Assembly: GCA_037951105.1 (NCBI GenBank)
Contig: JBAMJV010005516.1
Location: 1 to 64,000 of the forward strand
Reading direction: 5' to 3'
Source of the DNA: Echinarachnius parma
Taxonomy: Eukaryota; Echinodermata; Echinoidea; Clypeasteroida; Echinarachniidae
DNA length: 64,000 nucleotides
In this document: one piece after another, positions 1 through 12,070 of the stretch
Layout: the number at the start of each line of letters is the position of its first letter
How positions within the stretch are numbered: the stretch's first letter is position 1
Notes under the pieces: model-generated
The model's database searches: none
Told to the model about the DNA's origin: nothing
The model's input: only the letters and a program-made list of their open reading frames with translations
Made by a program: the position numbers and the translations under genes

Positions 1-1354
1 ATAATGTTGTCTGCATTAATACGTATATATTTGATTGAGCTAGTTAACAATAAAAGCTAATATAACTCAACAACAATTGTCATTGATAACAATGCGTTCG
101 GATTGGTCTAAGAGTATTTTTAGCTTTGGAAATGTATATTCTAGCAATATGGCATGAATTGTGTAAGCTTATAATAAAAATTGATGTTAAGGTATATATA
201 AAAATCACCTTTATTTATTCAAATCATTCGAATGTTGTAAAGAAGGCTAGAAACCCAGGTCCATGGCAAAAGTTGAACATAATTTCGCATTCTGCAATTT
301 GCAGGGTGAACAGGATAACTGCAAATTCGTATGAAATGAATTATTATTCTTATATCATGTTAAACAATGCAAATAGAATACACAAATACAAACCTCCATT
401 GGTAGTACACGTTGTGCAGCCAAGACAAGTGCAGGTGATGGCGGTAATGAAAATCCTTGTTATGAATCGCATTGTTACTCCTTTTTTGAGGTAACTGTTC
501 TAACAATTTTGAGAAATGTCCAGTCTTGAAGTCCGAGACCGCAATTCTAATTCGATGTTTTTCTTTGCAAATGCTATATCCCTGCAAAACGTAATTTCAT
601 CGAAAACCTTTATAATTTAGATAACGACCTACAAAAAAGAAAATAAATAACACAATTGAAACAAACATATCAAAGGGCGTCGGGTACAGATGATGATAGG
701 TTCCCCCATCTATTTTCAAACTATCATCATTCAATTTAATTAATTATTAACTTCAATGATTTATCGTCTCAGAAATGTGTTGCATACCGTTCTGTTTGTT
801 CATTTGTTTATGTTCAATTCCGCTTTTGAGCACTCATTTTCGTTTATTCGCAATCACATTTGTGATTGTAGCCTACTGTACATTTTTGTGAAAGGGAATT
901 CAATTTCTTCCGATCGCAGATCAATTTCGTCATTATTTTTGCGATCGATTTCGCCTTTTCTTATTCAAATTTAGTATTAAAAGCTGGCGAATCCACCAGC
1001 GCATGCTTTCGGATGTGCGAACACCGGACAGTCTTTCCTGTCCGGACATTCTATGCTCTCACACCGGCGACACTATGCAGATGTCCAGGAAGATATACAG
1101 AAGACAAATAATGAGATTATTCTTATCTGAATTATAATGTCAGCTGACGAGCTATGTCTCCGTATTTGTTTTTTGATAATCATTCCTCGCCAAATAAAAT
1201 GTTTATTTAGCTTTAGCGCTCATTAGAAATAACCAATAATAATTTAATTAACTTCCGCATGTTCCTTATCATTGGGGTACCAGTCTATGCTGGAATCATT
1301 GTTCACATGGGAATTACAATTCTCAAAATTATCTGCACGGCACAGGTCTGAATC

Positions 1355-1385
<31 letters not shown>

Positions 1386-2316
1386 CTCCCCCCGGGCCAA
1401 AACACTAACAACAATAGCATTACACAACAATGTAAATCAGAGACAACTATGACAATATTCCAGAATGTATTTTACCATTGATAAACACATCAGGTTAAAG
1501 GACAGGACCTCTTTTACAAAACGTCTGAACAGTTGCCAGTTGATGGCATGGGGATGTATGTAACACACACACACACACACACAATCAGATCGAACAACCC
1601 TGTAATTTGGATTCTACGAATGAAAACGAATGCGTCCCTCCATCAAACTATATATCGGTCAATAAAGGAGTTTAACTGATTGAGCATAATATTACATCAA
1701 TATTGTCCTATTCTTGTAAAGGTATTGTCTGATTGTGAAGCCGCCATTTGTAAAGTATGTCACGGAAAAAGATCTCAAAAATGAAGTATATATATATAAT
1801 TACATGTAGTCAGTTTAAGCGAGTTTGGTTATTTTTTAGTATTCGCTTATGCCCTTGTTATTTATGCGCGGGTCACGTAGCTAGCGCGGGGCACGTAAGG
1901 GTCACGCATAGCAATGTGGTACTCCGTGGAATCCGTGTGCGAACTTTCTCACCGGGTGAATACATGTATAATGCACAATTAAACGTTGGACGACGGTTTA
2001 TTAGTTTTAGGTCTATAACTCCACGAAAAAGAGATTTCAAGCCCTAGTTTTTTCAGGCATGCTATTAAATGACATTTCCTTTCATATAAGACAATAACCT
2101 CGCAACTTTTGAAATTTGGCTTTCAAAAGAATGCGGATAATCGCATACTCATTACCCACAAATTATGATATTATAATGAGGTATAATTTTGTTTAAATTA
2201 AGGCACAATAGCATTGAGTTTCTTTGCCTGATGAGCTATGGCTGTTCACCGCCAAAGCGCTCCCTCAATCTTGTTTTAGCGGTCAATTCATTCACACGTA
2301 GAAATCGCAGCGGTTG
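1..2316. other. Non-coding stretch, simple repeats only
   Basis: I see no supported gene here. Short open frames have no family-like sequence. The stretch holds a C homopolymer of about 24 bases near 1360-1383, a short (CA)n run at 1562-1583, and a small perfect hairpin (CCGGACAG, six-base loop, CTGTCCGG) at 1024-1045. Confidence 0.6.
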
Positions 2317-3254
2317 CAATAAGCCAGTTCGTAATTAGACCATGGAGCTTGGGTGACGTCACAGGTCAAAGTCCGATACTCCATCAACGTACATCTATTG
2401 TGTATGGTATCATGTCATATTACCGGATAATTTTAGTTTGACAGCATAAAACAAACATTAGATGCATAAAATCAAAGTGGAAATTATACGAGCAGCTGCA
2501 TAAACTCATAAAGAACACATTTGATGTAAAATATCTTCAAGAATTTACCGATTTTTCTCCAAATCAACTTTCTTGTGAATGATCCAGGTGGATCATTCAC
2601 ACGCAATAATGCTACAAGGCTGGAGATAACCATACCGCCCATTCGTACACTGTACCGTTCAATAATTGAACGCAATGTTTTAGGACGCCATTGGCAAGGA
2701 AAACAGACGGGATATATAATATTTTTTTCTACATGTTGCGGTCTTCAAAACAACAGAGTCGGTAATCATTATCAATTTATATAAATTTCTGGATCACATA
2801 AACGAAATTTTGTTTGCATTTGCTAATAAATGGAGAGAGAAATCAGCCGGCAAAAACTTTTTTTGCGTTGGATAGTGCAGCAAGCGGAAGACGATAATCT
2901 CCGCACAATGCTATGTACACCTACGTGCGTACATACCCAGTGCGTGCTAACCAGGCCAAGCAAGGCTCGGTGAAATTATTGATCAATAAATATCATCATT
3001 ACACATGAATAACACATTCTATCAAACTGGTTCTTGTTCTATGAAATAGTACATATTATGCTATTAACCTTTGATGTGGTGAATACAAAAACGATGGGCT
3101 TATTTTGATCCTGATCCAGATTTTAAAAACGTAAACAAATAATTCGCATTCAATTGCACGTGTGGCTCCTTTGATTCTCACGATCGATGGAATATCCGAA
3201 TACCCGGAAGTAAATACGCGCATGCGCAGATTGTAACTACGAACTGGCTTATTG
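2317..3254. mobile_element. Possible 0.94-kb TIR element
   Basis: CAATAAGCCAGTTCGTA at 2317 is found inverted at 3238-3254 with near-perfect agreement, giving a unit of about 940 bp with short terminal inverted repeats. There is no ORF inside. A separate 11-bp-arm hairpin (GTGAATGATCC, loop AGGT) lies at 2575-2600. I see no convincing target site duplication, so this may be two repeat ends in inverted orientation. Confidence 0.35.
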
Positions 3255-3302
3255 AATTTTATTGGTAAGAAATCTCCGGAGTTCGATTGGCTAATCGCCT
3301 TT

Positions 3303-3697
3303 AAAGGGATCTAGTAACTTTGCTGACATGTGCAAAAAGTAATGAATGGTTGATGCAATGTATATTGCTGATATATGATAATCATGTCCACTGGGTATTT
3401 TGTGAAAATGTAAAGTTAAATTGACGTTATATGGCCGAGTAATGATCAAAAAAGGTGATATTCACTTACTCATTGCACTGACTTTGAACACGGTTTCGAC
3501 GATCCACTGGATAATTTAACATCTGAACACTTCAATCGTAAATATCTTATTAGCGTAAGGGAAATATGAAGAAAAAAAAAACGAAACCTGTCCCATGCTT
3601 TAATTGTAAATACGAATACAATAAGGTATGAGGGAACCGCTAAAATTCCAATTGAATTTTGAGGATTTGGACATTGTTAATGTTACTAAGTCCCTTT
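3303..3697. mobile_element. MITE with AAAGGGA...TAGTAAC termini (copy 1)
   Basis: The left end AAAGGGATCTAGTAAC is matched by the inverted right end (GTTACTAAGTCCCTTT). A related copy begins at 19316 in the opposite internal orientation and shares the ACGATTGAAG / CTTCAATCGT segment. It is non-coding and looks like a non-autonomous DNA transposon. Confidence 0.5.
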
Positions 3698-3792
3698 ATT
3701 GGTGAATAGCAAAGTAGCTAGTTTGCAATAAATGTTGTTTCCAATCGCGATAGTAACCAATTTGGCAGGCACGTGTGAAAAAGCTGCTAGTG

Positions 3793-4196
3793 TAGGTTTT
3801 CCCGCTCAATTTTGCACTTTTTTCAATCGAATTCATTTAGGGTCATTCGAATTCGCGCGTTGCCGCGTAATCGTTGGTATCGGTCTTCCAAATTCCGAAT
3901 AAGTGCATGCGAATTCATGCATACGCACACGCTTTCGTGAATAGACACAGAAGTTCATTTATGGGCATTCGAATTCGCGAATGTGCAGCCAACTGTCAAC
4001 TGCCCTTTCGCGAATTCGAATGACCATTGATGAAAAGGTATGCACTTTGTGCAAATTCACTTGCTCCTACGTGATTTTGAACGACTATTTACGAATTCGA
4101 ATGCTGCTTTGGTACGGCGATCGCAAATCGCGCGAATTCGTTTGCTCCTATTATCAATTCGATTGACACAATCGCGAAATTGAGCGGGAAAACCTA
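3793..4196. mobile_element. MITE with TAGGTTTTCCCGC ends, rich in TTCGAATTCG
   Basis: TAGGTTTTCCCGCTCAATTT at 3793 is inverted at the other end (AAATTGAGCGGGAAAACCTA, ending 4196). The interior is built from many variants of the palindrome ATTCGAATTCGCGAAT. Termini abut TA-rich flanks, which would fit a TA target. It is non-coding. Confidence 0.6.
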
Positions 4197-4496
4197 TATT
4201 TGAATCTGTCCATGGATCTAAAGGATTTGAATCTGTTGTGACTCTCTAGTGTACAATTCCCCTAACACTGCACTTAGCCCGAGAGAGGGCTTGTTATTTA
4301 TTAGCCAGTGAGTTTTGGTATAGAGGGCGCTACACAAAATATTTTTTTGTGAGATAATGAAAAACTGAGTGTCAAATTCAAAAGATCATACAATTTTAGT
4401 GACAGAATAAACTTTATTTGATCAAAATCGGTTCAGAATTGACTGTAGTACATGAAAGAGTAAAATGATATGATTAAATGTAGACTCGCATGTATT

Positions 4497-4564
4497 GTGT
4501 GTGTGTGTGTGTGTGTTCGTGTGTGTATATGCGTACACACACACACACGCATACACACACACAC
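4497..4564. repeat. (GT)n followed by (CA)n microsatellite
   Basis: A GT run and a CA run lie back to back, separated by a short linker, forming an imperfect inverted pair. Confidence 0.9.
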
Positions 4565-4602
4565 TTTTGTGGAGCGCCTATATACATACCAAACAATGAT
4601 CA

Positions 4603-4965
4603 ATTTAGGTCAAAAATAGGGGAAGTTGGTCATCGGCTGCCGAGCGGTCGCCGCCCGGTGACCGACTGATCTCCCAGCGGCGACCGGGCGGCGACCGCTC
4701 GGCAGCCGATGACCTATTTGAACAATTTTTGACCTAAATCGCTCGACGGCGACCGCTCGATTAGGTCGGTGCCCGGGCGGCGACCGCTCGGCCACCGAGC
4801 GTATTTTGGGCGGCGAGTGAAAAGTGAGCAGGCGCCGCCCAAATTTTAACTCCGCGATAAAACTTCAGCGGCGACCGAGCGATGCCTAAAAACCAGCGGT
4901 GCCTGTGCGGCCGCCGCTCGATGACCGAGCGATTTTGGCTAAAAACTCGCCGCCCGGCCGCCGAG
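4603..4965. repeat. GC-rich foldback with repeated GGCGACCGCTCG units
   Basis: A 32-bp arm at 4628-4659 is perfectly inverted at 4683-4714, and the pairing extends outward through ATTTAGGTCAAAAAT / ATTTTTGACCTAAAT. Downstream to about 4965 are further direct and inverted variants of GGCGACCGCTCG and CGGCCGCCG. This is by far the most CpG-rich stretch of its surroundings and has no convincing coding potential. Confidence 0.7.
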
Positions 4966-5220
4966 CAGGCTACTTTTTGCAGTTGTGACCATAGCATAAG
5001 CTGGGAGAGCAGTATCGATAGCGATGGTACGCAATACCTGGGTATAGAATCAACGCGCTCTGGGTATCGCCCTCTGTCGCCCTCTACGGGCTTGATCCAA
5101 TTTTTTTTTTTTTTTTTTTTTAGGGGGTGGGGGGAATGAAACAAAATACAAAACCGTCAAACAGATACTGATTATAGGTCTTGTCAACATGATGACATAA
5201 TGATCGAGTGCATGCATATT

Positions 5221-5449
5221 AAGCCCTCCGCACAAAAAGCCGACTCGACCCGATCCGACTGTTTTTTTTTTAGTCGGTTCAGCTGCAGTCAACGTTGCTC
5301 AGGACTCCTGCTTTGCCGGTAAAGAGCCAGTCGGAGAACCTGCCATGCCGATTCAACATGTTGCATCGGCTACGACTAAGCGAAACCAACTCAAACCTGA
5401 CTGAAAAGCAGGTCGGATCGGGTCGAGTCGGCTCTGTGTGCGAGGGCTT
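5221..5449. mobile_element. Small TIR element (~230 bp)
   Basis: About 38 bp of inverted termini are visible: AAGCCCTCCGCACA followed by GCCGACTCGACCCGATCC on the left, and the inverse (GGATCGGGTCGAGTCGGC then GAGGGCTT) on the right. The interior also contains internal pairing. It is a non-autonomous foldback or MITE. Confidence 0.65.
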
Positions 5450-6620
5450 GTGATGATACGTTTTTGTTGTTGTTTATAATACGTTATTCCCCTATTTTTA
5501 GGCTTTTCTTTTTCGTTTTTCTGTCGACTTGTTTGATTCGCCCACCGCCCCCTCTCTTTGTTCCGTGAGTGTTGACCCTGTATAGCTACACAACTGGCAA
5601 ATCGCCGGGGGCATCGGGTTAGGTGCAGCCCCCCCCCCCCCCCCCCCCCCCCCCCTCCTAATCCCAAATAAGTAACTAAAATCAATGTAAACAAAACATA
5701 CGGGGAAATCCATTTCGGATTACAGAATAAAGAAAAAGATATACTTTAGGATAGAGTGTGCCCCAACTAATTACATGCCCCCCCCCCCCCCCGGTCCCAA
5801 AGCAGTCCGACCACCCTACGGCACTCAGACTATTTGTCTTTCCCTGCACGCATGTCTATTGTTTTAAGATGTTTTGTATGACTCGTACTAGGATACGAAG
5901 ATATTTATAGAGCTCCAGAAAACTTCGACTTTGAAGGGTGCAACCGCATTGGTTTACTTCATTGCATATAATTATTTGTACGTACATCTTTTGTAAGTTG
6001 GATTTAATGATACTGACCGTGACCCAACTAACCTTTATTAATTGTATCAAACAGACTAAGGATTCTTTTAGTGGAATAATAATGTATACTAGCATAGGCA
6101 AATTAAAGGGTATTTGAGTTTTGGTAAAGAGGGCGCTTCAAGAAATAGTTTTTTGTGAGGTAATGATAAACCGAGTGTTAAATTTAAAAGAGCATACAAT
6201 AAAATCGGTCAGAAACAGCTGAAATATCAATAAATATAATCGATCTGAATAAATGTGACCGCTTACCCCAAAACCCCCAAAAAGTCGCGGTATATGATTC
6301 TCCGCTACGAGCCAAAGTATGTAATTTTTGTTGAAAAATCAAATTTTTAAATTTTACTTTACCTGAAAGCATAATCTTTCCTCTATCGACTGTTTCAAAT
6401 TTTGAGTCTTAAAACGAAGCCAAAGTTGAGCTATGGATTCAATGGATAGCTCCTCCGCACTACGCGCCTGAGTGACCCTAATCTTTAGAGCCTCCTTTCT
6501 CCTCATTCTGTAAAACTAGACCTTCCCACTCTCCTACATTTAATCGCTTTGTTGAATAGGTCTGGAGTGTCCAATTTGATGAGTTATATATCATATTAAA
6601 GCTTAGATTATACTCTTTCC
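5450..6620. other. Non-coding stretch with two C homopolymers
   Basis: There is no gene I can support. C runs are at about 5631-5655 and 5779-5792. From 6100 to 6240 there is a decayed relative of the AAAGGGATAG MITE family (GAGGGCGCTTCAAGAAAT and following sequence), also seen at 4310-4440, 8864, 9601 and 41746. Confidence 0.5.
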
Positions 6621-6649
6621 AGCTAGATTAAAAATCCAATTCATGTTTG

Positions 6650-7060
6650 TCAACTTTTTGGGGGTTTTGGGGTAAGCGGTCACAAATGTAGGATCCCACA
6701 TGGATCCCACATTTCTTCTCATGAAATCGATCAATTTCGAGATAATTAGTAAATATCTAATTGTCCTGGGAACGCCCCTATTAAATCGCCAAAATGTGAC
6801 GTCATCTAAAGAACGGACTAATGAACTAAATTCTGTAGATGACGCGTCATGACGTAAGCCAATGAATTGTCAATTACATGTCAATCACGCTGCCGATTCT
6901 GGACCCTAAATGTGGGTAAACTGGCTGCTAAATGATATTTGGCATCAGACAATTAGTCTGAAATCACTACTGTGTTTATTTTTATGGATTTTTTTTCGGC
7001 AGACCTATTTTATAAGTCATCAACTATGGAATAAGTGCCAAAGTACGTTGTATTCTTTAG
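6650..7060 (+). repeat. Dispersed repeat, shared with 33790-34200 (inverted)
   Basis: Blocks such as TTAGTAAATATCTAATTGTC, GCTGCTAAATGATATTTGG and GACTTATTCC-like segments recur in the reverse orientation at about 33800-34200 with the same order and spacing. Both copies contain a GACGTCA-type segment. The repeat is non-coding and its class is unknown. Confidence 0.6.
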
Positions 7061-7317
7061 GTCCTTTAATTGATTGAAATTTATGTCTGTTGTATATCTA
7101 TACATTTTTACCCTGCAAACAAAACTGTCTAATAATTTAAACAAATTAAATGAAATAAAATCTAATTTATTTAAATTAAATATTTATATCATACGCAATA
7201 TTATTCAGCATTCACTGTGCAGAGAGAGGGCAGCAAATAAACTGTATTAATGTATACTGGCAACGATATAGTAGAAATAAATTAGTAACTTATTCAAGGA
7301 GAGGTTTGTGTTTAGCA

Positions 7318-8447
7318 CAGGGGCGTCGATCCTGGGGGGGGGGGGGGGGGGGGGGGCAGGGGGGCGGTCGCCCCCCCCCCCCCCCCAATGAAAATATGGG
7401 GGGGGGGGGGGGCGAACATATCATTTCGCCCCCCAATAATTCCGAAAATGAGGAAGAAAAAATCGAGTGATATAATGCCAAAGAGTTTGGACACTTATAT
7501 CACTAGATTTATTCTTCAAAATAGCCGTTTTTTTAGTTTGAAAAGGACTGTAAATCTCTTGTTTGCCTACAGTTTCTCATATTGCAAGATTCATTTTGGT
7601 TGCGGGAACTCACCTTTTGAAATGTGTTGGGCAGTGTAATTTCTCAAACGCACACCTCAAACGAAGTTTATTAAACCCTCATCTATAGATAGCACACCGT
7701 CACAGAAAATAAAATAATCTGAAATATATCTTTTAGTCAATTCGGTCCATATGCGCTGAACGCAAATCAAATTGGAATATCATGTCCCCCCACATTTGAA
7801 AGTGGAGGAGATTGTCCCCCTCCCTTTGTCATTATGTATGTTTGGTTCCATACTTATATACTTTATATTACGTGAAATTTCTGTCTCAGGTGTGCACCAA
7901 ATCGCACAATTTCACGCCCAAAAATACAAAAGCTCCCTACTGTGGGAGGGGGACACCCCCTCCCACACCCTCCCTCGCTCGGTCGCTTCGCTTCCTCGCA
8001 ATGTCTCCCCTCCACTTTTGAGAAGTTGTTGACGCCCTTGCTTAATTTCATGGGAGCCCAATACCCTAGACTATATCGATGGCTCTATAGTATACAGGAT
8101 CACGTTGATCCATATCATGCAAGGCTCAATCTTTTCCTCGCTATGCCCTTTAAAAATACGTTACGAGTAGGTTCACTATTTTATACAATTTTAACACCCA
8201 TGATAGGAGTTGCAAATGTCTGAAATCTAAAAGCTTCCGGGGGCTCCGCCCCCTGGACCCCCATTATTGTCCCCAAATGTGGGCGACCCCCAAAGTCAGG
8301 TCTTCGAGCCATCAAGACATTTTCAATGAGCGCATAATAAACTTCCGGGCATGCCAATGTGGGGCTTTTAGCTCTCTCAGTGGTCACTCTGGACAATTTT
8401 TCAAATTTCGCCCCCCAATCGCAAACGCAAACGGATCGACGCCCCTG
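7318..8447. mobile_element. Non-autonomous hAT-like transposon, TSD GTTTAGCA
   Basis: The left end CAGGGGCGTCGATCC at 7318 is exactly inverted at 8433-8447 (GGATCGACGCCCCTG). Both ends are flanked by the same 8-bp direct repeat GTTTAGCA (7310-7317 and 8448-8455). CAGGGGCGT-type termini and an 8-bp target duplication are hallmarks of hAT elements. The 1130-bp interior has long G and C homopolymers just inside the left end and no transposase, so it needs an enzyme in trans. Confidence 0.9.
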
Positions 8448-8863
8448 GTTTAGCAAAACTAACGATGCATGGGTGGGGAATTCTAAAGGGGGTCAGAGTC
8501 TATTTGCTATAATTGGTAGTCTATTTGATATTATGCATAGCAAATTATTCTTCCAGACCAATTTATACATCATTCAAACAAAAATAGATACCTACCTTAT
8601 CCACACTGCTATCCTTTATTTATCTGAAGATAAGAAACCGTAATAAAAATGTTAATTGTTTTACCGCCTGTTTAAGGTGCGGTGTATATTCACCTTTTAT
8701 GTCAGGCATGCAGTGCATAATTGTAATTCAAACTCGAATAAAGGTGTTTTAATTTCACAATTAACATTTGCAATCTTCAACTCAAGCAATTAATCAAATC
8801 AGTGGCGTAAACCGGAGTAGGGCAAAGATTTCGCAATATTCGGAAGAAGAAGAAATAATAGTT

Positions 8864-9232
8864 AAAGGGATAGTACAGTTTTGGCTTAGAGGCGCTTCAA
8901 GAAATGATTAATATGTGAGGTACTGTTTTGGAAAACCAAGTGTGAAGAGCACGTGATTTAAAATATAAAACAAAAAATGTTTGATCAAAATCAGCTTAGA
9001 AAGGATTGAAATATTAATAAGTTTATCCAAATTAAATAAAATTGTGGAACCCACATTTATTCATTTAAGAAAATATACCAAAAAGGTTTTTCAATAGTTA
9101 TTAATGACCTCTATTAAATTGTATTGAATCATTATTTTAACAAAATATCATATCTGCAATGTATTTATATAAAATTGTTGACCAGCTTGTGAGTTTTTAA
9201 CGGCTGCTTTTTAAAAACTGTACTATCCCTTT
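8864..9232. mobile_element. MITE with AAAGGGATAGTACAG termini (copy 1)
   Basis: AAAGGGATAGTACAGTTTT at 8864 is inverted at 9214-9232. The element is about 370 bp and non-coding. Related copies, more or less decayed, lie at 4310-4440, 6100-6240, 9601-9960 (reversed internal order) and 41746-42140, so it is an abundant family in this genome. Confidence 0.75.
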
Positions 9233-9600
9233 GAGGACAAGGATTTTAAGTGAACCCTAACTTTGAAGTCGTTTTTCCGGAATAAAGAGAATTAAGAATG
9301 AGGGATAAATGGATATAAAATAATCATAAACGGTCAAAAAAATAATATGTTATGACGGTTTGTCCAAAATGGACGGAACGGCAATAGTTTCGATTTCTTT
9401 CAAATTTGGCGCCCTATCTTATTGACTGTGACGTCAGTGAGGAAGATTTTGTCGTGGGTTTCGTACACAAAATATTATAGTACGAAATAAAGGTTTGTTG
9501 TTTATAATTTTGAGTAATAACGCAGGTGTTTGCAAAAAAACTAAATAAAAAAATGTATCAAATTGCCACATGTGCCACATGTATGTTATGTGTTGAAATT

Positions 9601-9960
9601 AAAGGGATAGAACAGTTCTGGTAAAAATTGAATTTTAGTAACAAAAACTTGCACCATATCATTGCAAACTAATATATATAACTCCACCATGCCCGAAATG
9701 TATTAAGAACAACTTACAAACGGCTTAGTTAGAAGTCTGTCATCATTTAAAAAGCAGCCATTACATTGTCGAAAATTGTGGGCCCCATATTTATGCGAAT
9801 TGGATTGCTGATTTGGCTGTTTCTGAACTGATTATGGTTAAGGGAGTTTGTTTTACCATTCAAATCATGTGCTCTTCCAAATATTACACTTAGTATTTCA
9901 TTACCTCACAAATTAATTATTTCTTGAAACGCCCTCTAAACCAAACACTGTACTTACCGT
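9601..9960. mobile_element. AAAGGGATAG MITE family (copy 2)
   Basis: It begins AAAGGGATAGAACAG. The internal segment that follows the left end in copy 1 (GCGCTTCAAGAAAT) here appears as its reverse complement near the right end (ATTTCTTGAAACGCC), so this copy is inverted relative to 8864-9232. Confidence 0.6.
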
Positions 9961-10398
9961 TTAAATATATAGCATTCACAGTCATGATGAGATCATGATA
10001 CCGTACTCTTACGAAGAATCTATAAATAATTATCTCCAAATATTGAATGTATTAGTTTGATGGTTATTAGTCATGTTAATGTTGTCGATTTCCTGTCTAA
10101 GATCTTTGCCATGATCATTTGAACGTTTTATCCGCGTGTTTAATTGGGGGTTTTATGGTCACATGTTCCCCTATCGTAGACAAATATAAATTAAAACAAA
10201 CATTCAGAATAAACAAAGATTATATGAAAACTATTTTGTATGCAGGTTCCTTCCCTCTTGTAAATTGGTTAAAGGTCAATTCGCCTTCCACAAAGGGGAC
10301 TAACTGCATAGTAATGTTTTGTTTTAAAAAGACGTTTATCAAAATCTCTCTCCCATGCATTATCCATGCTCTATGCATGAATGTATGTTAATTAAATT
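9961..10398. other. Non-coding stretch
   Basis: No coding or repeat feature that I can support apart from the start of the following ATGT microsatellite. Confidence 0.4.
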
Positions 10399-10489
10399 AT
10401 GTATGTATGTATGTATGTATGTATGTATGTATGTATGTATGTATGTATGTATGTATGTATGTATGTATGTATGTATGTATGTATGTATG
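10399..10489. repeat. (ATGT)n microsatellite
   Basis: An uninterrupted ATGT tetranucleotide array. The MYVC-type open frames over it are artefacts of the repeat. Confidence 0.95.
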
Positions 10490-10589
10490 GCACGCACATT
10501 TCAAGGGACATACCCTATGTATTTCTTTTCCCCTTTTTCGCACATTTTCCTCTTATGCTTGTTATAGTTTTGTCATTATTTCGGCATCA

Positions 10590-10806
10590 CACTTTGGTCA
10601 CACTGATGAACACACTGTGAGTGCACTATCCCCAGTGTGAAATTGCCTGCGTTCACAATGTGTACACTAGTTTACTCATAAGGTGTATCACATCAGTTTC
10701 ACAGTTTTCACAGTGTGTTCATACTGTGGCATATGTTGTGTTTTTCCCCCGGTAGCAGCCCCCCCCCCCCCCCCCCCCCTGTGTGCCCCCAGTAGCTGCG
10801 CCACTG
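10590..10806. repeat. Decayed CACTGTGAA-type repeats and a hAT-like right end
   Basis: Several variants of TTCACAGTGTG / CACACTGTGA occur between 10600 and 10735, the same motif family that builds the arrays at 30.9 and 38.5 kb. They are followed by a C homopolymer and GCGCCACTG (ending 10806), which matches the right terminus of the CAGTGGCG hAT-like family. Confidence 0.5.
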
Positions 10807-11164
10807 ACAGGACTAACTGTTGACCCCTTCACGGTGTTTCCCCTATTCTTCTTTACCTTCCCACACAACGGAAGGCATAGTATTTGCCCAGGAGATTAGA
10901 CTTGCTCGACGGATAACTATTATAAATGTCCTTATTTGAGTCGACGTTATTCTTCACAAAATGTCATGGATAGAAACGCGAAAAGAAAAAGGCGTATAAA
11001 AAGAGGAGGGATAACTTGTTGACATATTCTCAATGACCGTATCTCAATGATTATATAATGTAAACGCGTCATCGGTGATACGCGTGCACTCGATCATGAT
11101 ACTCTGTTCCAACGTTTGTTCCACTGAGTCTGCACTGAGTATGTGGAGACGATTTCTTCCAAAT

Positions 11165-11236
11165 TATCATGTTGTTACTTTATTTTGGAAAGTGCCCCGT
11201 TCCGTTTTTGTTGGGGGGCCACCCTGTATAGATGTC
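11165..11236 (-). mobile_element. Truncated mariner-like MITE end
   Basis: TTTATTTTGGAAAGTGCCCC and the following GGGCCACCCTGTA match the right end of the full element at 50022-50550. Only about 70 bp remain here. Confidence 0.6.
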
Positions 11237-11430
11237 GAGATTTCAAAAGGGTATTGCTGTTTTTTGTTCACAGGGAAATAAATACAAATGTTTGTCATTG
11301 CTCTGATCAAAAAGACATTGACAGTTAGTGTATTAAAGGTTCCCTGAAATCCCGGCTTTGATTCAGGTTTATAGCTTTAAATATGTGCCTTTATTGATAT
11401 ACCACACTTTTTTTTCAAAGATATTCTTAA

Positions 11431-11838
11431 AGGGTACCACCACCCAAAACTAATATTTGTATAATAGAAAGGTAACATCTTTAGTATTCCATTCCATCAA
11501 CAAGTTCACAAAAATATGTTTGCAGAAAAAAAGAAAAAAAATTGGAAACCGCATCACCATTCTAAAGCATGCGTTTATGCGGTCTGAATTGTATAGACTA
11601 CCGCGGGTGCAGCAAGCGAATCGCTCGGAATTATATTGCCTACAAACGTACGCGTGAGTAGAATTGGCGCACTCACAAACCAGGAACCAGGAAATAGTAG
11701 TGGTTCCGTAAGTGGTGGAAATTAATTGCTTTGTTTATGAATTACTCAACCCTTTGCAAAATGTTAGGTATCTATTTGATATCACAAAACAGTACCAAAA
11801 CATGTAGTAATGTGTTGTTATTTGCCCGGTGGTCCCCT
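11431..11838. mobile_element. TTAA-flanked TIR element (piggyBac-like MITE?)
   Basis: AGGGTACCACCACCC on the left and its approximate inverse GCCCGGTGGTCCCCT on the right are each bordered by TTAA (11427-11430 and 11839-11842). TTAA target duplication is characteristic of piggyBac-type elements. No transposase is present, so the class rests on target and termini only. Confidence 0.5.
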
Positions 11839-12070
11839 TTAAGTTGGGCAAGAAAGGTAAATTTCATGCAACGTGTTTGCTTGTTTTCGCATCGGCGTTC
11901 CATACTGCTAAAAAAGTAATTTATAGCGGAGCGGGAATGTGCGCACGTGCAACCCGGATTATGACATCACAAGCAGACCGCAACACGGAGGAATGTGCAT
12001 GGTTTACATGCAGAGCCTATGACTTGCTTGTAAAACAAACTCGTATTTGCTTGTAAATTGACCTATAAAT

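Noticed and set aside
10741..10806. Complete small hAT-like element
   Set aside because: Only the right terminus (GCGCCACTG) is visible; no left terminus or 8-bp duplication was found.
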